From: G963667975 sp963677395
GTDB taxonomy: Bacteria; Bacteroidota; Bacteroidia; Bacteroidales; G963667975
Length of the DNA: 64,000 nucleotides
NCBI GenBank assembly: GCA_963677395.2
Contig: OY781965.2
Coordinates: 2,170,001 to 2,234,000, forward strand
Reading direction: 5' to 3'
This document shows, piece after piece, positions 35,387-44,934 of the stretch. Within the stretch, counting starts at the first letter, position 1; every line of letters starts with the position of its first letter. The notes beneath the pieces were generated by a model. The model searched no databases and was not told where the DNA came from. It saw nothing but the letters and a program-made list of their open reading frames with translations. A program made the translations under genes and the position numbers.

Positions 35387-36546
35387 TGTTTTCTTCGTTT
35401 TAACTCTTTTGTAATTAGACTTAACTCCCTTCCTGTTTGTCCGGCAACAGAAGTATTTTCTTCAGCCCGGCGAACCAGATAAGGAAGCACCAGATTAACG
35501 GAACCATACGGAACATATTTTGCAACATTATATCCCTCTTTTGATAAATTAAAAGAAATATGATCACTCATTCCCAATAACTGGGCAAACCAGATTTGCG
35601 GATGATTATGTTGCAAATTCAATGTATTCATTTGATTTATAACTAATTTACAACTTTCTTCATTGTGAGTTCCTGCACAAAAAGAAATTATATCAAGGTT
35701 CAGAAGAGAGTATTCAAGTGCTTTATTATAATCCCTGTCGCTATCAGCTTTTGTTAATTGGATAGGAGTTGGATAAGCCTTTTCTACTGCACGTTCACGC
35801 TCTTTTTCCATATAGGCTCCTCTTACAAACTTTATTCCAATCTTAAAATTCTGCTCTCTGGCTTTTTGGACTAATGACTGCAAATAGAAATATCTATCAT
35901 GACGATACATTTGCAAGGTATTAAAAACGATAGCTTTTTCTTTGTTGTAAAGAATCATCATTTCTTCTGTAAGCGTATCTATTGCATCTTGTATCCAACT
36001 TTCTTCAGCATCTATAAAAATAGGTAAATTGTATGTATAACATGCTTTGCACAGTTGATTTACTCTGTCCTGAACACGTTGATATTCTTGTGATTCTATT
36101 TCAGATAGAGTGATTTTTGAAGATAGTTTTTCCAGCAATCCGAATCTGGCAATTCCAGTCATTTTAAAGACAGCAAAAGGGATTGCAGGATTACTTTTAG
36201 CTTTTTCGATAACTCGTAAAAGCTCTTGCGTTACATTATCAAATCCTTTTTCAGTATGTGCTCCTTCTGCCGAAAAATCAAGGATAGTTCCAATTCCGTA
36301 TTGGTGTAATTTGGAAATTGTCACATCACATTCTTCAATATTTTCACCACCGCAAAAATGACTAAAAATAGTAGGTTTGACAAATGGCTTTAGTGGAAAA
36401 TGAAGTTTCAATGCAAGATTTAATAAAACCTTTCCTGATTTTACAAATGTTTGATTTCTAACAAGCTTGAATAAATAGTATGCTTTACGTAATTCGGAAT
36501 TGTTCTTTGATTGAAACGCTATTTCAAGATTATCAAAGTTTACCAT
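35383..36546 (-). CDS. Proline dehydrogenase (PRODH domain)
   Basis: A 387-residue monofunctional FAD enzyme oxidising proline to pyrroline-5-carboxylate and passing electrons to the quinone pool. The barrel motifs are FKMTGIARFGLLEKL, LPIFIDAEESWIQDAID, FKIGIKFVRGAYMEKERERA, SFCAGTHNEESCKLV and the C-terminal YLVRRAEENTS, which carries the substrate-carboxylate arginines. It lacks the P5C dehydrogenase half of bifunctional PutA. The promoter (36569-36576) faces that of aroB in an 83-base divergent region. It is cotranscribed with the overlapping lipoprotein gene. Confidence 0.93.
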   Translation of the reverse strand: MVNFDNLEIAFQSKNNSELRKAYYLFKLVRNQTFVKSGKVLLNLALKLHFPLKPFVKPTIFSHFCGGENIEECDVTISKLHQYGIGTILDFSAEGAHTEKGFDNVTQELLRVIEKAKSNPAIPFAVFKMTGIARFGLLEKLSSKITLSEIESQEYQRVQDRVNQLCKACYTYNLPIFIDAEESWIQDAIDTLTEEMMILYNKEKAIVFNTLQMYRHDRYFYLQSLVQKAREQNFKIGIKFVRGAYMEKERERAVEKAYPTPIQLTKADSDRDYNKALEYSLLNLDIISFCAGTHNEESCKLVINQMNTLNLQHNHPQIWFAQLLGMSDHISFNLSKEGYNVAKYVPYGSVNLVLPYLVRRAEENTSVAGQTGRELSLITKELKRRKQ

Positions 36547-36568
36547 AAGTTTTAAGTTTGTTGTTGAA

Positions 36569-36576
36569 CAAAGTTA
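36569..36576 (-). promoter_or_regulatory. Promoter -7 element for the proline dehydrogenase operon
   Basis: Minus-strand TAACTTTG fits TAnnTTTG, 22 bases before the ATG. Confidence 0.55.
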
Positions 36577-36616
36577 CGAAGGAAAAGTTTTTTGCCGACA
36601 ATCATCTGGAAACACT

Positions 36617-36624
36617 TATTTTTG
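36617..36624 (+). promoter_or_regulatory. Promoter -7 element for aroB
   Basis: TATTTTTG fits TAnnTTTG and ends only 5 bases before the ATG at 36630, which would give a leaderless or nearly leaderless mRNA. Confidence 0.45.
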
Positions 36625-36629
36625 TTGAT

Positions 36630-37697
36630 ATGAAACAGTTCGAAACAGGACATTACCCTATTTTTACCGGCGCAACTGCGCTGGAATCATTAAGTCAGTT
36701 TTTGGCTACGGAAATATATGCCAACCGTAAATTTTTTGTGTTGGTGGATGAAAATACATTACAACATTGCTTTACCCGCTTAATCACAAATGTTCCAGTA
36801 TTACAGGAATGTGAAGTGATTGAAGTGCCTTCGGGCGAAGATAACAAGGACTTATCAATTGTTGAAGGAGTTTTACATACTCTTGCTGATTTCGGTGCCG
36901 ATAGAAATTCGGTTCTCATTAATCTTGGAGGAGGGGTGGTTTGTGATATGGGCGGATTTTCTGCTTCAATTTATCAGCGCGGTATTCAATTTATCCATGT
37001 GCCGACTACTTTGCTGGCAATGGCAGATGCCTCTATAGGAGGAAAAACCGGTGTAAATCTTGCACATCTCAAAAATCAAATCGGAACATTTACTCAGCCC
37101 GAAGCAGTAATCATTGATTCAGAGTTTTTAACAACTTTGCCCGAAATTCATTGGGTGAATGGCTGGGCTGAGATTGTGAAAATGTTTCTGATTGCGGACG
37201 CACAAAGCTGGAACAATATTAAAAATTACAGTACAATCCCCCGGGATATAAATTCATATCTCCTTAAATCTCTTGAGCTGAAAAATATAATTGTAAACCA
37301 AGATTTTAAAGAAAAAGGGAGCCGTAAAACATTGAATTTTGGACATACTATTGGCCATGCTCTTGAAAGTTTTTATCTGAATAATGAAAAAAATGCATTG
37401 TTACATGGTGAAGCTGTTGCTTTGGGTATGATTGTTGAAACTGCTATTTCTGTACAGAAATGTGGATTAAAAAAAGAATATGCTGATGAGATAATTACGT
37501 ATTTGAAATCAATATATGCATCCGTTAACCTGAGCGAAAATGATATTGATTCATTGATTCAGATTGTTTTACATGATAAAAAAAATGAATCAGGGACATT
37601 GCTTTTTTCACTTATTAAAGAACCGGGTTGTGCTGTTTTTAATGTTGAATGTAGCGAAAAAGAAGTGAGGGATTTTTTACTGATTTTGAATAATTAA
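36630..37697 (+). CDS. aroB: 3-dehydroquinate synthase
   Basis: 355 residues, normal size. It converts DAHP to 3-dehydroquinate in the shikimate pathway, using NAD and a metal. NAD-binding and core motifs are INLGGGVVCDMGGFSASIYQ, HVPTTLLAMADASIGGKTGV, the Glu in WVNGWAEIVKMF, and the metal-binding His in NFGHTIGHALESF and LHGEAVALGM. I start at 36630 (MKQFETGHYP), where homology begins and the promoter lies just upstream. A Met at 36558 would overlap the divergent promoter. aroA follows by 11 bases. Confidence 0.96.
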   Translation: MKQFETGHYPIFTGATALESLSQFLATEIYANRKFFVLVDENTLQHCFTRLITNVPVLQECEVIEVPSGEDNKDLSIVEGVLHTLADFGADRNSVLINLGGGVVCDMGGFSASIYQRGIQFIHVPTTLLAMADASIGGKTGVNLAHLKNQIGTFTQPEAVIIDSEFLTTLPEIHWVNGWAEIVKMFLIADAQSWNNIKNYSTIPRDINSYLLKSLELKNIIVNQDFKEKGSRKTLNFGHTIGHALESFYLNNEKNALLHGEAVALGMIVETAISVQKCGLKKEYADEIITYLKSIYASVNLSENDIDSLIQIVLHDKKNESGTLLFSLIKEPGCAVFNVECSEKEVRDFLLILNN

Positions 37698-37708
37698 ATC
37701 TGAAGACA

Positions 37709-38983
37709 ATGAATCTAAAGCTTGATTATCAAAAAGAGGTGTTGAAAGGGAATGTTATATTGCCCTCTTCAAAAAGTATAAGTAACAGACTTTTGATAAT
37801 TCAGCATTTGTCCGAAGGAAGAGTAAGTGTTGGAAATTTATCCGATGCATCTGATACTCAGTTGATGATATCCATTTTGCAAAAAACACATCCTCTGAAT
37901 CATGAGCGCAAAGTGTATCATTATACCGAAAATGCTGGTACGGTTATGCGGTTTTTGTTGCCGGTTTGTGCTTTAACACCCGGAAGTTGGTTTCTGACAG
38001 GTGCCGATCGTATGAAGCAACGTCCAATAGAGCCTTTGGTTTCGGCATTAAATAATTTGGGTGCAACAATTTCGTATGCCGAAGAGGAAGGCTATCCGCC
38101 TTTGAACATTAAAGGAGGAGTTCTTTTAGGAGGCTGTGTAGAATCGGATGCGAGGCAAAGTAGCCAGTTTATTTCAGCATTATTAATGGCAGCACCTTAT
38201 TATATCAAAGGATTAACCTTGAAAATACCTGAAAAACCGGTATCAGAACCCTATATTCAAATGACAATCGGATTAATGAATGAAGCCGGTGTATTTGTTC
38301 GCGTTTCGGAGAATGAGGCGAACGGGGCAAGTCCTGGGTTTGTGGAATACAATGTTCATCCGGCAAAATATCAATCGGCAAAACTTGATGTAGAAGCTGA
38401 TTGGTCTTCAGTTTCATATATTTACGCAATGGCTGCATTTTCAACAAAAGCAGAGTTATTTGTGCCAAATTTGAGAGAACATAGTTTACAAGGTGATTCT
38501 GTCATTGTTGATTTAATGAAACAGTTTGGCGTTAATACAACGTTTCGGCCAAATGGTATTCAGATTATTAAGAACGAAAATGTTATTCCCCGTACTTTTG
38601 AATTTTGTGGGAAAAACCATCCGGATATTGTACAAACATTGATGGTAGTTTGTGCAGGAAAGGGAGTACAAGCGAAGTTCACCGGAATAGCAACTCTACG
38701 GTTTAAAGAAACCGATCGTATTGATGCAATGGTAAAGAATTTGCAAAAAATGGGAGTAAATGTGCAAGTATCCAGCGATGAAATAATACTTAAAGGGCAA
38801 GTTAATCACCAGGGAAACCATTTGATAGAGACGTTTAACGATCATCGGATGGCAATGGCTTTTACGCCTTTGGTTATTGCCGGATATTCGCTCGTTATCG
38901 AAAAATCAGATGTAGTCAAAAAATCTTTTCCAAATTTCTGGCATCAATGCAAAGAATTTGGTTTTACATTAACTGCCGTATAA
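37709..38983 (+). CDS. aroA: 3-phosphoshikimate 1-carboxyvinyltransferase (EPSP synthase)
   Basis: 424 residues. It transfers enolpyruvate from PEP to shikimate-3-phosphate. The two inverse alpha/beta domains show SSKSISNRLLIIQHL, NAGTVMRFLLPVCAL, GADRMKQRPIEPL, SSQFISALLMAAPYYIKGLT, LDVEADWSSVSYIYAMAAF, FKETDRIDAM and NDHRMAMAFTPLVIAG, which hold the known substrate-binding Lys, Ser, Asp and Arg residues. It belongs to an aroB-aroA-PAP2 run. Its stop overlaps the next ATG by one base (TAATG). Confidence 0.97.
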   Translation: MNLKLDYQKEVLKGNVILPSSKSISNRLLIIQHLSEGRVSVGNLSDASDTQLMISILQKTHPLNHERKVYHYTENAGTVMRFLLPVCALTPGSWFLTGADRMKQRPIEPLVSALNNLGATISYAEEEGYPPLNIKGGVLLGGCVESDARQSSQFISALLMAAPYYIKGLTLKIPEKPVSEPYIQMTIGLMNEAGVFVRVSENEANGASPGFVEYNVHPAKYQSAKLDVEADWSSVSYIYAMAAFSTKAELFVPNLREHSLQGDSVIVDLMKQFGVNTTFRPNGIQIIKNENVIPRTFEFCGKNHPDIVQTLMVVCAGKGVQAKFTGIATLRFKETDRIDAMVKNLQKMGVNVQVSSDEIILKGQVNHQGNHLIETFNDHRMAMAFTPLVIAGYSLVIEKSDVVKKSFPNFWHQCKEFGFTLTAV

Positions 38984-39723
38984 TGAAGAAGATACTTGCT
39001 TTTCCCCTTTTGGGAATAATTCTGTTTTTACAAAATTTAGTAGCTCAAAACGATACATTAACAAATAATGGTCGAGAAGTTCCGTTTTGGAAAAAAACAG
39101 TTGTTCCTACTGCATTAATCGGCATTGGTTTATTGGTTCAAAAAGAAAATGGATTTTACAGCAGCTATGATGCCCGCAGAGATATTCAAAATCAATTTCC
39201 TGATTTTCATACTTCTATTGATAATTATATGCCATTTGCTCCGCTGGCAGCAGTTTATATGTTTGATTTATCAGGAATTAAGGGTGAGAGATCTTTGCTT
39301 GAATTTTCCAAAATCATGATTGTTTCGCAAGCTCTTAATATGGGAATTGTTTATGCAATTAAAGAAACATCTAATGTAGAACGTCCGGATGTATCCGCAA
39401 ACAATTCAATGCCAAGTGGTCATACCGCCTTTGCATTTGCTTCAGCTACATTGTTTTATGAGCAGTATAAAGAAAAAGGATGGCTGTATCAGGTTACACC
39501 TTTTGTGGTAGCAGGTACCACCGGAATATTTCGTATGATGAATAATCGTCATTGGTTATCAGATGTTTTGGTTGGAGCCGGAATTGGAATTCTTACTACG
39601 GAACTTGTCTGGCACTACTATCCTCGTATTTTTCCAACAAATAAGAAACCCAAGTCAGACTTTGTTCTTTTTCCAACTATTCAAAATAAAAAGCTTACAG
39701 CATCTTTACTTATTTGCTTTTAA
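38983..39723 (+). CDS. PAP2-type membrane-associated phosphatase
   Basis: 246 residues. I start at 38983, where the ATG overlaps the aroA stop and begins a signal sequence (MKKILAFPLLGIILFLQNLV). The acid-phosphatase motifs are KETSNVERP (K-x6-RP), PSGH and RHWLSDVLVG (catalytic His, Asp), within three hydrophobic stretches. Relatives dephosphorylate undecaprenyl diphosphate, lipid A or other phospholipids. Substrate cannot be assigned. Its coupling to aroA is positional. Confidence 0.88.
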   Translation: MKKILAFPLLGIILFLQNLVAQNDTLTNNGREVPFWKKTVVPTALIGIGLLVQKENGFYSSYDARRDIQNQFPDFHTSIDNYMPFAPLAAVYMFDLSGIKGERSLLEFSKIMIVSQALNMGIVYAIKETSNVERPDVSANNSMPSGHTAFAFASATLFYEQYKEKGWLYQVTPFVVAGTTGIFRMMNNRHWLSDVLVGAGIGILTTELVWHYYPRIFPTNKKPKSDFVLFPTIQNKKLTASLLICF

Positions 39724-39787
39724 AAAACAAAGAGCAGATGAAATTTTCGTTGTAGTTTTGCTTTAAATTGACCTAAATTTTATTTCA

Positions 39788-40156
39788 ATGAAATATCTGG
39801 TAAAAATAATCATATCCTCATTTGCCGTGCTCATAACCTCCTGGTTACTCAACGGTGTTCATGTCACAAATTATATTACAGCGTTTTTGGTGGCATTCGT
39901 GTTATCGTTGTTGAATATATTTATAAAGCCTATACTAGTAATGCTTACAATTCCGGTTACCATGTTTACATTAGGGCTATTTTTATTGGTAATCAATGCG
40001 ATAATTGTATTAATTGCAACTCAGATTGTTCATGGTTTTGAGGTGAATAGCTTTTGGGATGCGTTAGTATTCAGTGTAATTCAAACAATAGTAGCGTATT
40101 TGCTTCAGCTGCCTGAAAGATATTATAATCGAAAACAATCAAAAAATAGAATATAA
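39788..40156 (+). CDS. Small four-helix membrane protein, phage_holin_4_2-like (DUF)
   Basis: A 122-residue integral membrane protein with four hydrophobic helices (LVKIIISSFAVLITSWLL; ITAFLVAFVLSLLNIFI; PILVMLTIPVTMFTLGLFLL; WDALVFSVIQTIVAYLLQ). The second and third have the KPILVMLTIPVTMFTLGLF pattern of the PF04020-type family, often named phage holin but widespread on chromosomes with no phage. Function unknown. It overlaps the following gene by one base (TAATG), so they are one unit. Confidence 0.85.
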   Translation: MKYLVKIIISSFAVLITSWLLNGVHVTNYITAFLVAFVLSLLNIFIKPILVMLTIPVTMFTLGLFLLVINAIIVLIATQIVHGFEVNSFWDALVFSVIQTIVAYLLQLPERYYNRKQSKNRI

Positions 40157-40617
40157 TGAACAGCAAGATTATAAACAGAACAGAAGAGATGGAAGCTGTA
40201 ATTAAAGAAGCCGAAGTATGTTATATTGCGATGGTTGATTTAAATAACAGACCGTATGTTCTTCCGTTCAATTTTGGTTATGAAAACGGGATCTTGTATT
40301 TGCATTCATCTCCTGTTGGTCGAAAAATGGATATTTTGAAACAACACCCGGATGTATGCGTGATGTTTAGTATTGGCCATCAGTTACACCATCACAATGA
40401 AGAAGTTGCCTGTAGTTATAGTATGAAATACCGTAGCGTAATGGCTTACGGAAAAGTTGAATTTATTGAAGATTACGATGAAAAAGTAAGCTTGTTGAAC
40501 AAAGTAATGACGAAATATACAGGCAAAGAGTTTTCGTATGCAGCTCCGGCTGTGAAAAATGTAGCATGTTATACAATTAAACTCGAAAATATGACAGGTA
40601 AGAACAGAGGATATTAA
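40156..40617 (+). CDS. PNPOx-fold flavin-binding protein (NimA-like)
   Basis: 153 residues with the split-barrel FMN-binding fold. IAMVDLNNRPYVLPFNFGYE, LYLHSSPVGRKMDILKQHPD and YRSVMAYGKVEFIEDYDEKV follow the pattern of nitroimidazole-resistance NimA-like and pyridoxamine-oxidase-like proteins. Three consecutive His in HQLHHHNEE are notable. It probably acts as a small flavoprotein reductase. It is translationally coupled to the upstream membrane protein. Confidence 0.87.
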   Translation: MNSKIINRTEEMEAVIKEAEVCYIAMVDLNNRPYVLPFNFGYENGILYLHSSPVGRKMDILKQHPDVCVMFSIGHQLHHHNEEVACSYSMKYRSVMAYGKVEFIEDYDEKVSLLNKVMTKYTGKEFSYAAPAVKNVACYTIKLENMTGKNRGY

Positions 40618-40685
40618 AATGAATTCATTTTTAATACAATCATGTACTATTTTGTCCTAAATGATCGCCTTTTAAATTGCCTGGA

Positions 40686-41693
40686 TTAAAGAATACTTTC
40701 TTCTCTATTTGCCTTACTAATTGATTTTGAGATACATGTATTCAATTTTTTTATATGTTTTGATTTAATGCCTCTGGCTTCATAATCTTCACTGTAAACA
40801 ATCTCTCCGGTTTTAGAGTTAATAATATTTATAAATAATTTGCCAAATGCTCTTCGGGTGATAAGATAATATATTGGTTCTTCACTATTTAATGTCAAGT
40901 TGCTTAATTCTTCATTTTTCACCACTTTATATTTATATTTGTAATTTTCAAATATTTCAGCAAAATTACTTGATATTACTTCGGACCTGTTTATATTAGT
41001 TAACCATTCTGAAACAAATTCGGGAACATAAAGTGTTTCTGTTACCAATTTTTCAAGGTATTTGTACTTGCAACGTTTTTCGTCAATATTCACTTTTTTG
41101 ACTTCTTCTATGTTTTCAAGCATGTTGTTTAAATATTGAAGTGTGTTTTTTAACATTCCCAAGTAACTATCGTAATATTTAGCTTCCGAATTCAAATATA
41201 CCATTCTTGCATCAATATCTTTGTATGATAAAAACTTAACAAATGAAGGAATACTCAAATGTTGAGAAATTCGTGCATAAGAGTAAGGAATATAATAGTC
41301 TTTATGTTTTCTAAAATGAACAAGATTTAAATTAAAATTATAGCTGGAAATATATTTTTTATAATTAGAAATATATCCTTTTAGTTCTAAATATACTAAA
41401 CTATTAATAAGAAATGAGTATTTTTCATTGTTTTGATAATCTCCAATTTCAGTGTAGTTCACAAATTCTAGTTTCGTAATTTTCCAAACAGAGCTTAAAG
41501 TCTCTTTTAATTGATCCAAATCATACTCATCCGATTCTTGATAAACAAAAATTGTAGTTGTTTTTTTTAATACATCGACATCTTCCTGAGTTATATTTCT
41601 GTTTTTTTCTGATTCGGAAAACGAAATATCGAATTGTGCAAAGCAACTGATATTGATTGCAAATAACAAAGCCAGAATCGCTATTTTTTTCAT
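40686..41693 (-). CDS. Secreted protein of unknown function
   Basis: 335 residues with a clear signal peptide (MKKIAILALLFAINISCFAQ). The mature protein is Lys/Tyr/Asn-rich with no membrane segment. The C-terminal third has PIYYLITRRAFGKLFINIIN, resembling the beta-hairpin closing of small periplasmic domains. No family is recognised. It is divergent from the DPP IV-like gene with a 149-base spacer. It is AT-rich compared with its neighbours, which may hint at transfer. Confidence 0.68.
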   Translation of the reverse strand: MKKIAILALLFAINISCFAQFDISFSESEKNRNITQEDVDVLKKTTTIFVYQESDEYDLDQLKETLSSVWKITKLEFVNYTEIGDYQNNEKYSFLINSLVYLELKGYISNYKKYISSYNFNLNLVHFRKHKDYYIPYSYARISQHLSIPSFVKFLSYKDIDARMVYLNSEAKYYDSYLGMLKNTLQYLNNMLENIEEVKKVNIDEKRCKYKYLEKLVTETLYVPEFVSEWLTNINRSEVISSNFAEIFENYKYKYKVVKNEELSNLTLNSEEPIYYLITRRAFGKLFINIINSKTGEIVYSEDYEARGIKSKHIKKLNTCISKSISKANREESIL

Positions 41694-41842
41694 TTTACAA
41701 TAATTTGAAGTGGTAATTTTTATCGTATATGCAAATATATAAATTTTTGTTTAACGCCAGCTTTTTCACAATATCATTAAAGAGGTTAGTGGTTGTGATT
41801 CTATTTTGTATTTTCGCTCTTTCAAATAAAAGAATGATGTTT

Positions 41843-43981
41843 ATGAAGAGAGGATTGATTAAACTGTTGATTGCCTTATTTGTAATCACAGGTTTTACCG
41901 TTTCGGCACAGAAAAAGGCATTGGTGCTGGATGAAATAATGAAGAACCGTTCACTTTATGCAACGAGTCTGAATAATCTGCAATGGAATGCTCAATCGGG
42001 ATCATATACTTTTGTTGCAAACAATAAGTTGGTGTTGGGCAAGGTAAAACAGGCAAAACGCGATACTATTTTGTCGCTTGAAAAATTGAACGAAGCAATG
42101 AAAAAAGCGGACTTGGATCCGTTAAAACGTTTTCCGTTTGTTGAGTTTAAAGCTGAAAATCAGTTTGGATTTATCCAGGGGACAAAATCTCTGTTGTATG
42201 ATATGAAAAAGGACGATGTTACTGTTCTTAATTCATGGCCAGATAATGCTGAAAATAATGATGTTACGGAAAACGGTGAAAGGATAGCATATACTATTGA
42301 CAATAATTTATATGTTGCATACAGAGGGACAAAGTTAACGGTTTCCGACGAAAAAAACACTGGAATTGTTTTTGGAAAAACCGTTCATCGTAACGAATTT
42401 GGCATAGATAAAGGAACATTTTGGTCCCCAAAAGGCAACTTGTTGGCTTTTTATCGCATGGACGAAAGTATGGTAACTGAATTTCCATTAGTAGATATTA
42501 ATGAACGTGTAGCCAAAGTGAACAATATTCGTTATCCGATGGCCGGAATGAAGAGTCATGAAGTAACGGTTGGGATCTATAATCCGATAACTCAGCAAAC
42601 TGTTTATTTGAAAACGGGAGAGCCTAAGGAACAATATCTTACGAATATTACCTGGAGCCCTGATGAAAAGTCTGTTTATATTGCAGTTTTAAATCGTGAA
42701 CAAAATCATCTGAAAATAAATCAATACAATGCGTTAACAGGCGATTTTGTAAAAACATTATTCGAAGAAAAAAATGATCGTTATGTTGAACCTGAAAATG
42801 GTCTGTTTTTCAATCCTGTGAAAACAAATGAATTTCTTTGGCTAAGTGAACGTGATGGTTTTAACCATTTTTACCTTTACAACACCGATGGTAAAATGTT
42901 GAAACAACTTACTTCTGGTAAGTGGTTGATTACAAATGTATTGGGTTTTGATCCAAAAGGTAAGAAAATCTATTTTTATGCAACTAAAGATGGCTGGATG
43001 CAATCTAACGTTTATGCTGTTGAACTTTCCAGCGGAAAAATTACCCGAATTACCAGTGTTAGAGGAACACATAACATAACACCGGATAAAACCTATACGT
43101 ATTTCATCGACAAATACAGCAATACTGACATTGCCAATGAGCTATTAATTCAGGATAATTCGGGCAAAACTGTTGAGTCGATCTTCGCAGATAAAAATCC
43201 CGTAAAAGATTATACTCTGGCTCAAACAGATCTTTTTACATTAAAAGCTGATGATGGAACCGATTTACAATGTCGCTTGATTAAACCCGCTAATTTTGAT
43301 CCGAATAAAAAGTATCCAGTTATAGTATATGTTTATGGAGGGCCTCATGCTCAGTTGATTACTGATAGCTGGATGGCTGGTGGAAATCTTTTTTTTCATT
43401 ATTTAGCTCAGGAAGGTTATTTGGTATTTACAATGGATAGTCGTGGTTCTGCAAATCGTGGCTTTGAATTTGAAAGCTGCATTCATCGTAATTTAGGTAT
43501 GAAAGAAATTGCTGATCAAATGGTTGGTGTGAATTATCTGAAATCACAAGCTTATGTTGATGCAACCCGTATTGGTGTTGATGGATGGAGTTATGGTGGC
43601 TTTTTGACTGTTTCGATGAAACTTAAGAATCCAGGTGTATTTAAAGTTGCAACTGCCGGCGGTCCGGTTATTGACTGGAAATGGTACGAAGTTATGTATG
43701 GTGAACGTTATATGGACACTCCGGAAGAAAATCCTGAAGGATATAAAAATGCGTCATTGTTGAATTATGTTGATAAATTAGATGGTAAATTACTGATTAT
43801 TCAAGGAGCTCAGGATAATACCGTAGTTTGGCAACACAGTTTAAATTTTATTCAAAAATGCATTGAAAAAGGTAAACAAGTTGATTATTTTGTTTATCCA
43901 AATCATGAACACAATGTACGCGGTTTAGACAGAGCTCATCTATACCGTAAAATATATGAATACTATAAACAGAATTTGTAG
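41843..43981 (+). CDS. S9 family prolyl oligopeptidase, dipeptidyl-peptidase IV type
   Basis: 712 residues. An N-terminal signal peptide (MKRGLIKLLIALFVITGFTV...SAQ) begins at the third of three close ATGs (41834, 41837, 41843). Residues to about 440 are the DPP IV beta-propeller (FWSPKGNLLAFYRMDESMV). The hydrolase domain has catalytic Ser in DGWSYGGFL, Asp in IQGAQDNTV and His in YPNHEHNVRG, and the VYGGPHAQ oxyanion segment. The enzyme removes X-Pro or X-Ala dipeptides in the periplasm. It ends in a perfect terminator. Confidence 0.94.
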   Translation: MKRGLIKLLIALFVITGFTVSAQKKALVLDEIMKNRSLYATSLNNLQWNAQSGSYTFVANNKLVLGKVKQAKRDTILSLEKLNEAMKKADLDPLKRFPFVEFKAENQFGFIQGTKSLLYDMKKDDVTVLNSWPDNAENNDVTENGERIAYTIDNNLYVAYRGTKLTVSDEKNTGIVFGKTVHRNEFGIDKGTFWSPKGNLLAFYRMDESMVTEFPLVDINERVAKVNNIRYPMAGMKSHEVTVGIYNPITQQTVYLKTGEPKEQYLTNITWSPDEKSVYIAVLNREQNHLKINQYNALTGDFVKTLFEEKNDRYVEPENGLFFNPVKTNEFLWLSERDGFNHFYLYNTDGKMLKQLTSGKWLITNVLGFDPKGKKIYFYATKDGWMQSNVYAVELSSGKITRITSVRGTHNITPDKTYTYFIDKYSNTDIANELLIQDNSGKTVESIFADKNPVKDYTLAQTDLFTLKADDGTDLQCRLIKPANFDPNKKYPVIVYVYGGPHAQLITDSWMAGGNLFFHYLAQEGYLVFTMDSRGSANRGFEFESCIHRNLGMKEIADQMVGVNYLKSQAYVDATRIGVDGWSYGGFLTVSMKLKNPGVFKVATAGGPVIDWKWYEVMYGERYMDTPEENPEGYKNASLLNYVDKLDGKLLIIQGAQDNTVVWQHSLNFIQKCIEKGKQVDYFVYPNHEHNVRGLDRAHLYRKIYEYYKQNL

Positions 43982-44002
43982 AAAATAATTTAATAAGTAT
44001 TT

Positions 44003-44034
44003 GGCTGTCAATTTTTTAATTGACAGCCTTTTTT
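44003..44034 (+). terminator. Terminator of the DPP IV-like gene
   Basis: GGCTGTCAATT (44003-44013) and AATTGACAGCC (44018-44028) form a perfect 11-bp stem with a 4-base loop, then six T. The stop of the convergent deacetylase gene (44016-44018) falls in the loop and the first stem base. Confidence 0.9.
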
Positions 44035-44909
44035 ATAGATTCCTCTTTTAGTTTAACGTCTTCTAATTTAACAAATTTATATCCTTGAGCTTTCAATAGC
44101 GGAATGGCGATTTCTAATGCTTGTTTTTCAAACCATTTAGGATGATTGAAATGCATAATTACGATCGCACCGGAATGTGCATTTTTTATAATATTATCTT
44201 TAATCAGCTCTGCAGGAGCAAAAGGAACAGCATCTCCGGAAAGAATATCAAAGCTTATGACTTTCATCCCTAATTCCTTTGCAATTTTTGTACAAGTTTC
44301 ATCAGTATATGCTGTGGCTGAACGGAAAAATTTTGGTCTCTTTCCTGTGATTTGTGCTATTTTACGAGCATTTAGCTCCATTTCGTCCACAACATCTCCA
44401 ACATTTTCGGTAGGCTTTATTCTATAGACTGATTCCCCATTAATTGAACACAAACGATGAAGTAACCCATGGTTTTCTATTTCAAATAAGGGATTCGCTG
44501 ATAAATTTTTAAGCGTATCAATATTTGCATCAATCCACAATCCGCTTACAAATAATGTTGCAGGTATTTTTTCTTTTCTTAAATAGTTGACTAATTCAAA
44601 ATTGTAATCATTTTCGTGTCCAACGCAAGCATCAAAAGTTAATGCAATTTGCTTTTCATTGGTTTCAAACCCTTCAAATACACCATGAATAAATTCTCCA
44701 AACTCCCCAGATTTAGATTTCTCATATTTTTTTGTTATTTTTGACTTAAGTTTAAGATAATCAGTTGTATATAGGTTTCGGAGGATCTTATTTATTTTGC
44801 GTTTGGATAAAGTACTGTGTGGACTATGCCTCTGTACTTCCTGGCTTGAAAGAGAAAATATGGAAAAGATTAAAATGCAGAAAAATAGGAGTGGCAATTT
44901 TTTTCTCAT
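44016..44909 (-). CDS. Polysaccharide deacetylase (NodB-type)
   Basis: 297 residues with an export signal (MRKKLPLLFFCILIFSIFSL). I start it at 44909, since the Met at 44996 gives a long prefix without signal character. The NodB domain has motif 1 IALTFDACVGHENDYN (metal and base Asp), motif 2 FEIENHGLLHR (metal-binding His pair), and the later RSATAYTDETC and GAIVIMHFNHP (catalytic His). It deacetylates or remodels a cell-wall or exported glycan. It is spaced 25 bases after the tandem-repeat protein gene, so the two form a unit. Confidence 0.9.
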   Translation of the reverse strand: MRKKLPLLFFCILIFSIFSLSSQEVQRHSPHSTLSKRKINKILRNLYTTDYLKLKSKITKKYEKSKSGEFGEFIHGVFEGFETNEKQIALTFDACVGHENDYNFELVNYLRKEKIPATLFVSGLWIDANIDTLKNLSANPLFEIENHGLLHRLCSINGESVYRIKPTENVGDVVDEMELNARKIAQITGKRPKFFRSATAYTDETCTKIAKELGMKVISFDILSGDAVPFAPAELIKDNIIKNAHSGAIVIMHFNHPKWFEKQALEIAIPLLKAQGYKFVKLEDVKLKEESIKKAVN

Positions 44910-44934
44910 GTTTTTTTGTCTGATGATTAGATAG

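Noticed and set aside
39788..40156. Prophage, suggested by a phage-holin-named protein
   Set aside because: No other phage gene is nearby, and this family is common on chromosomes.
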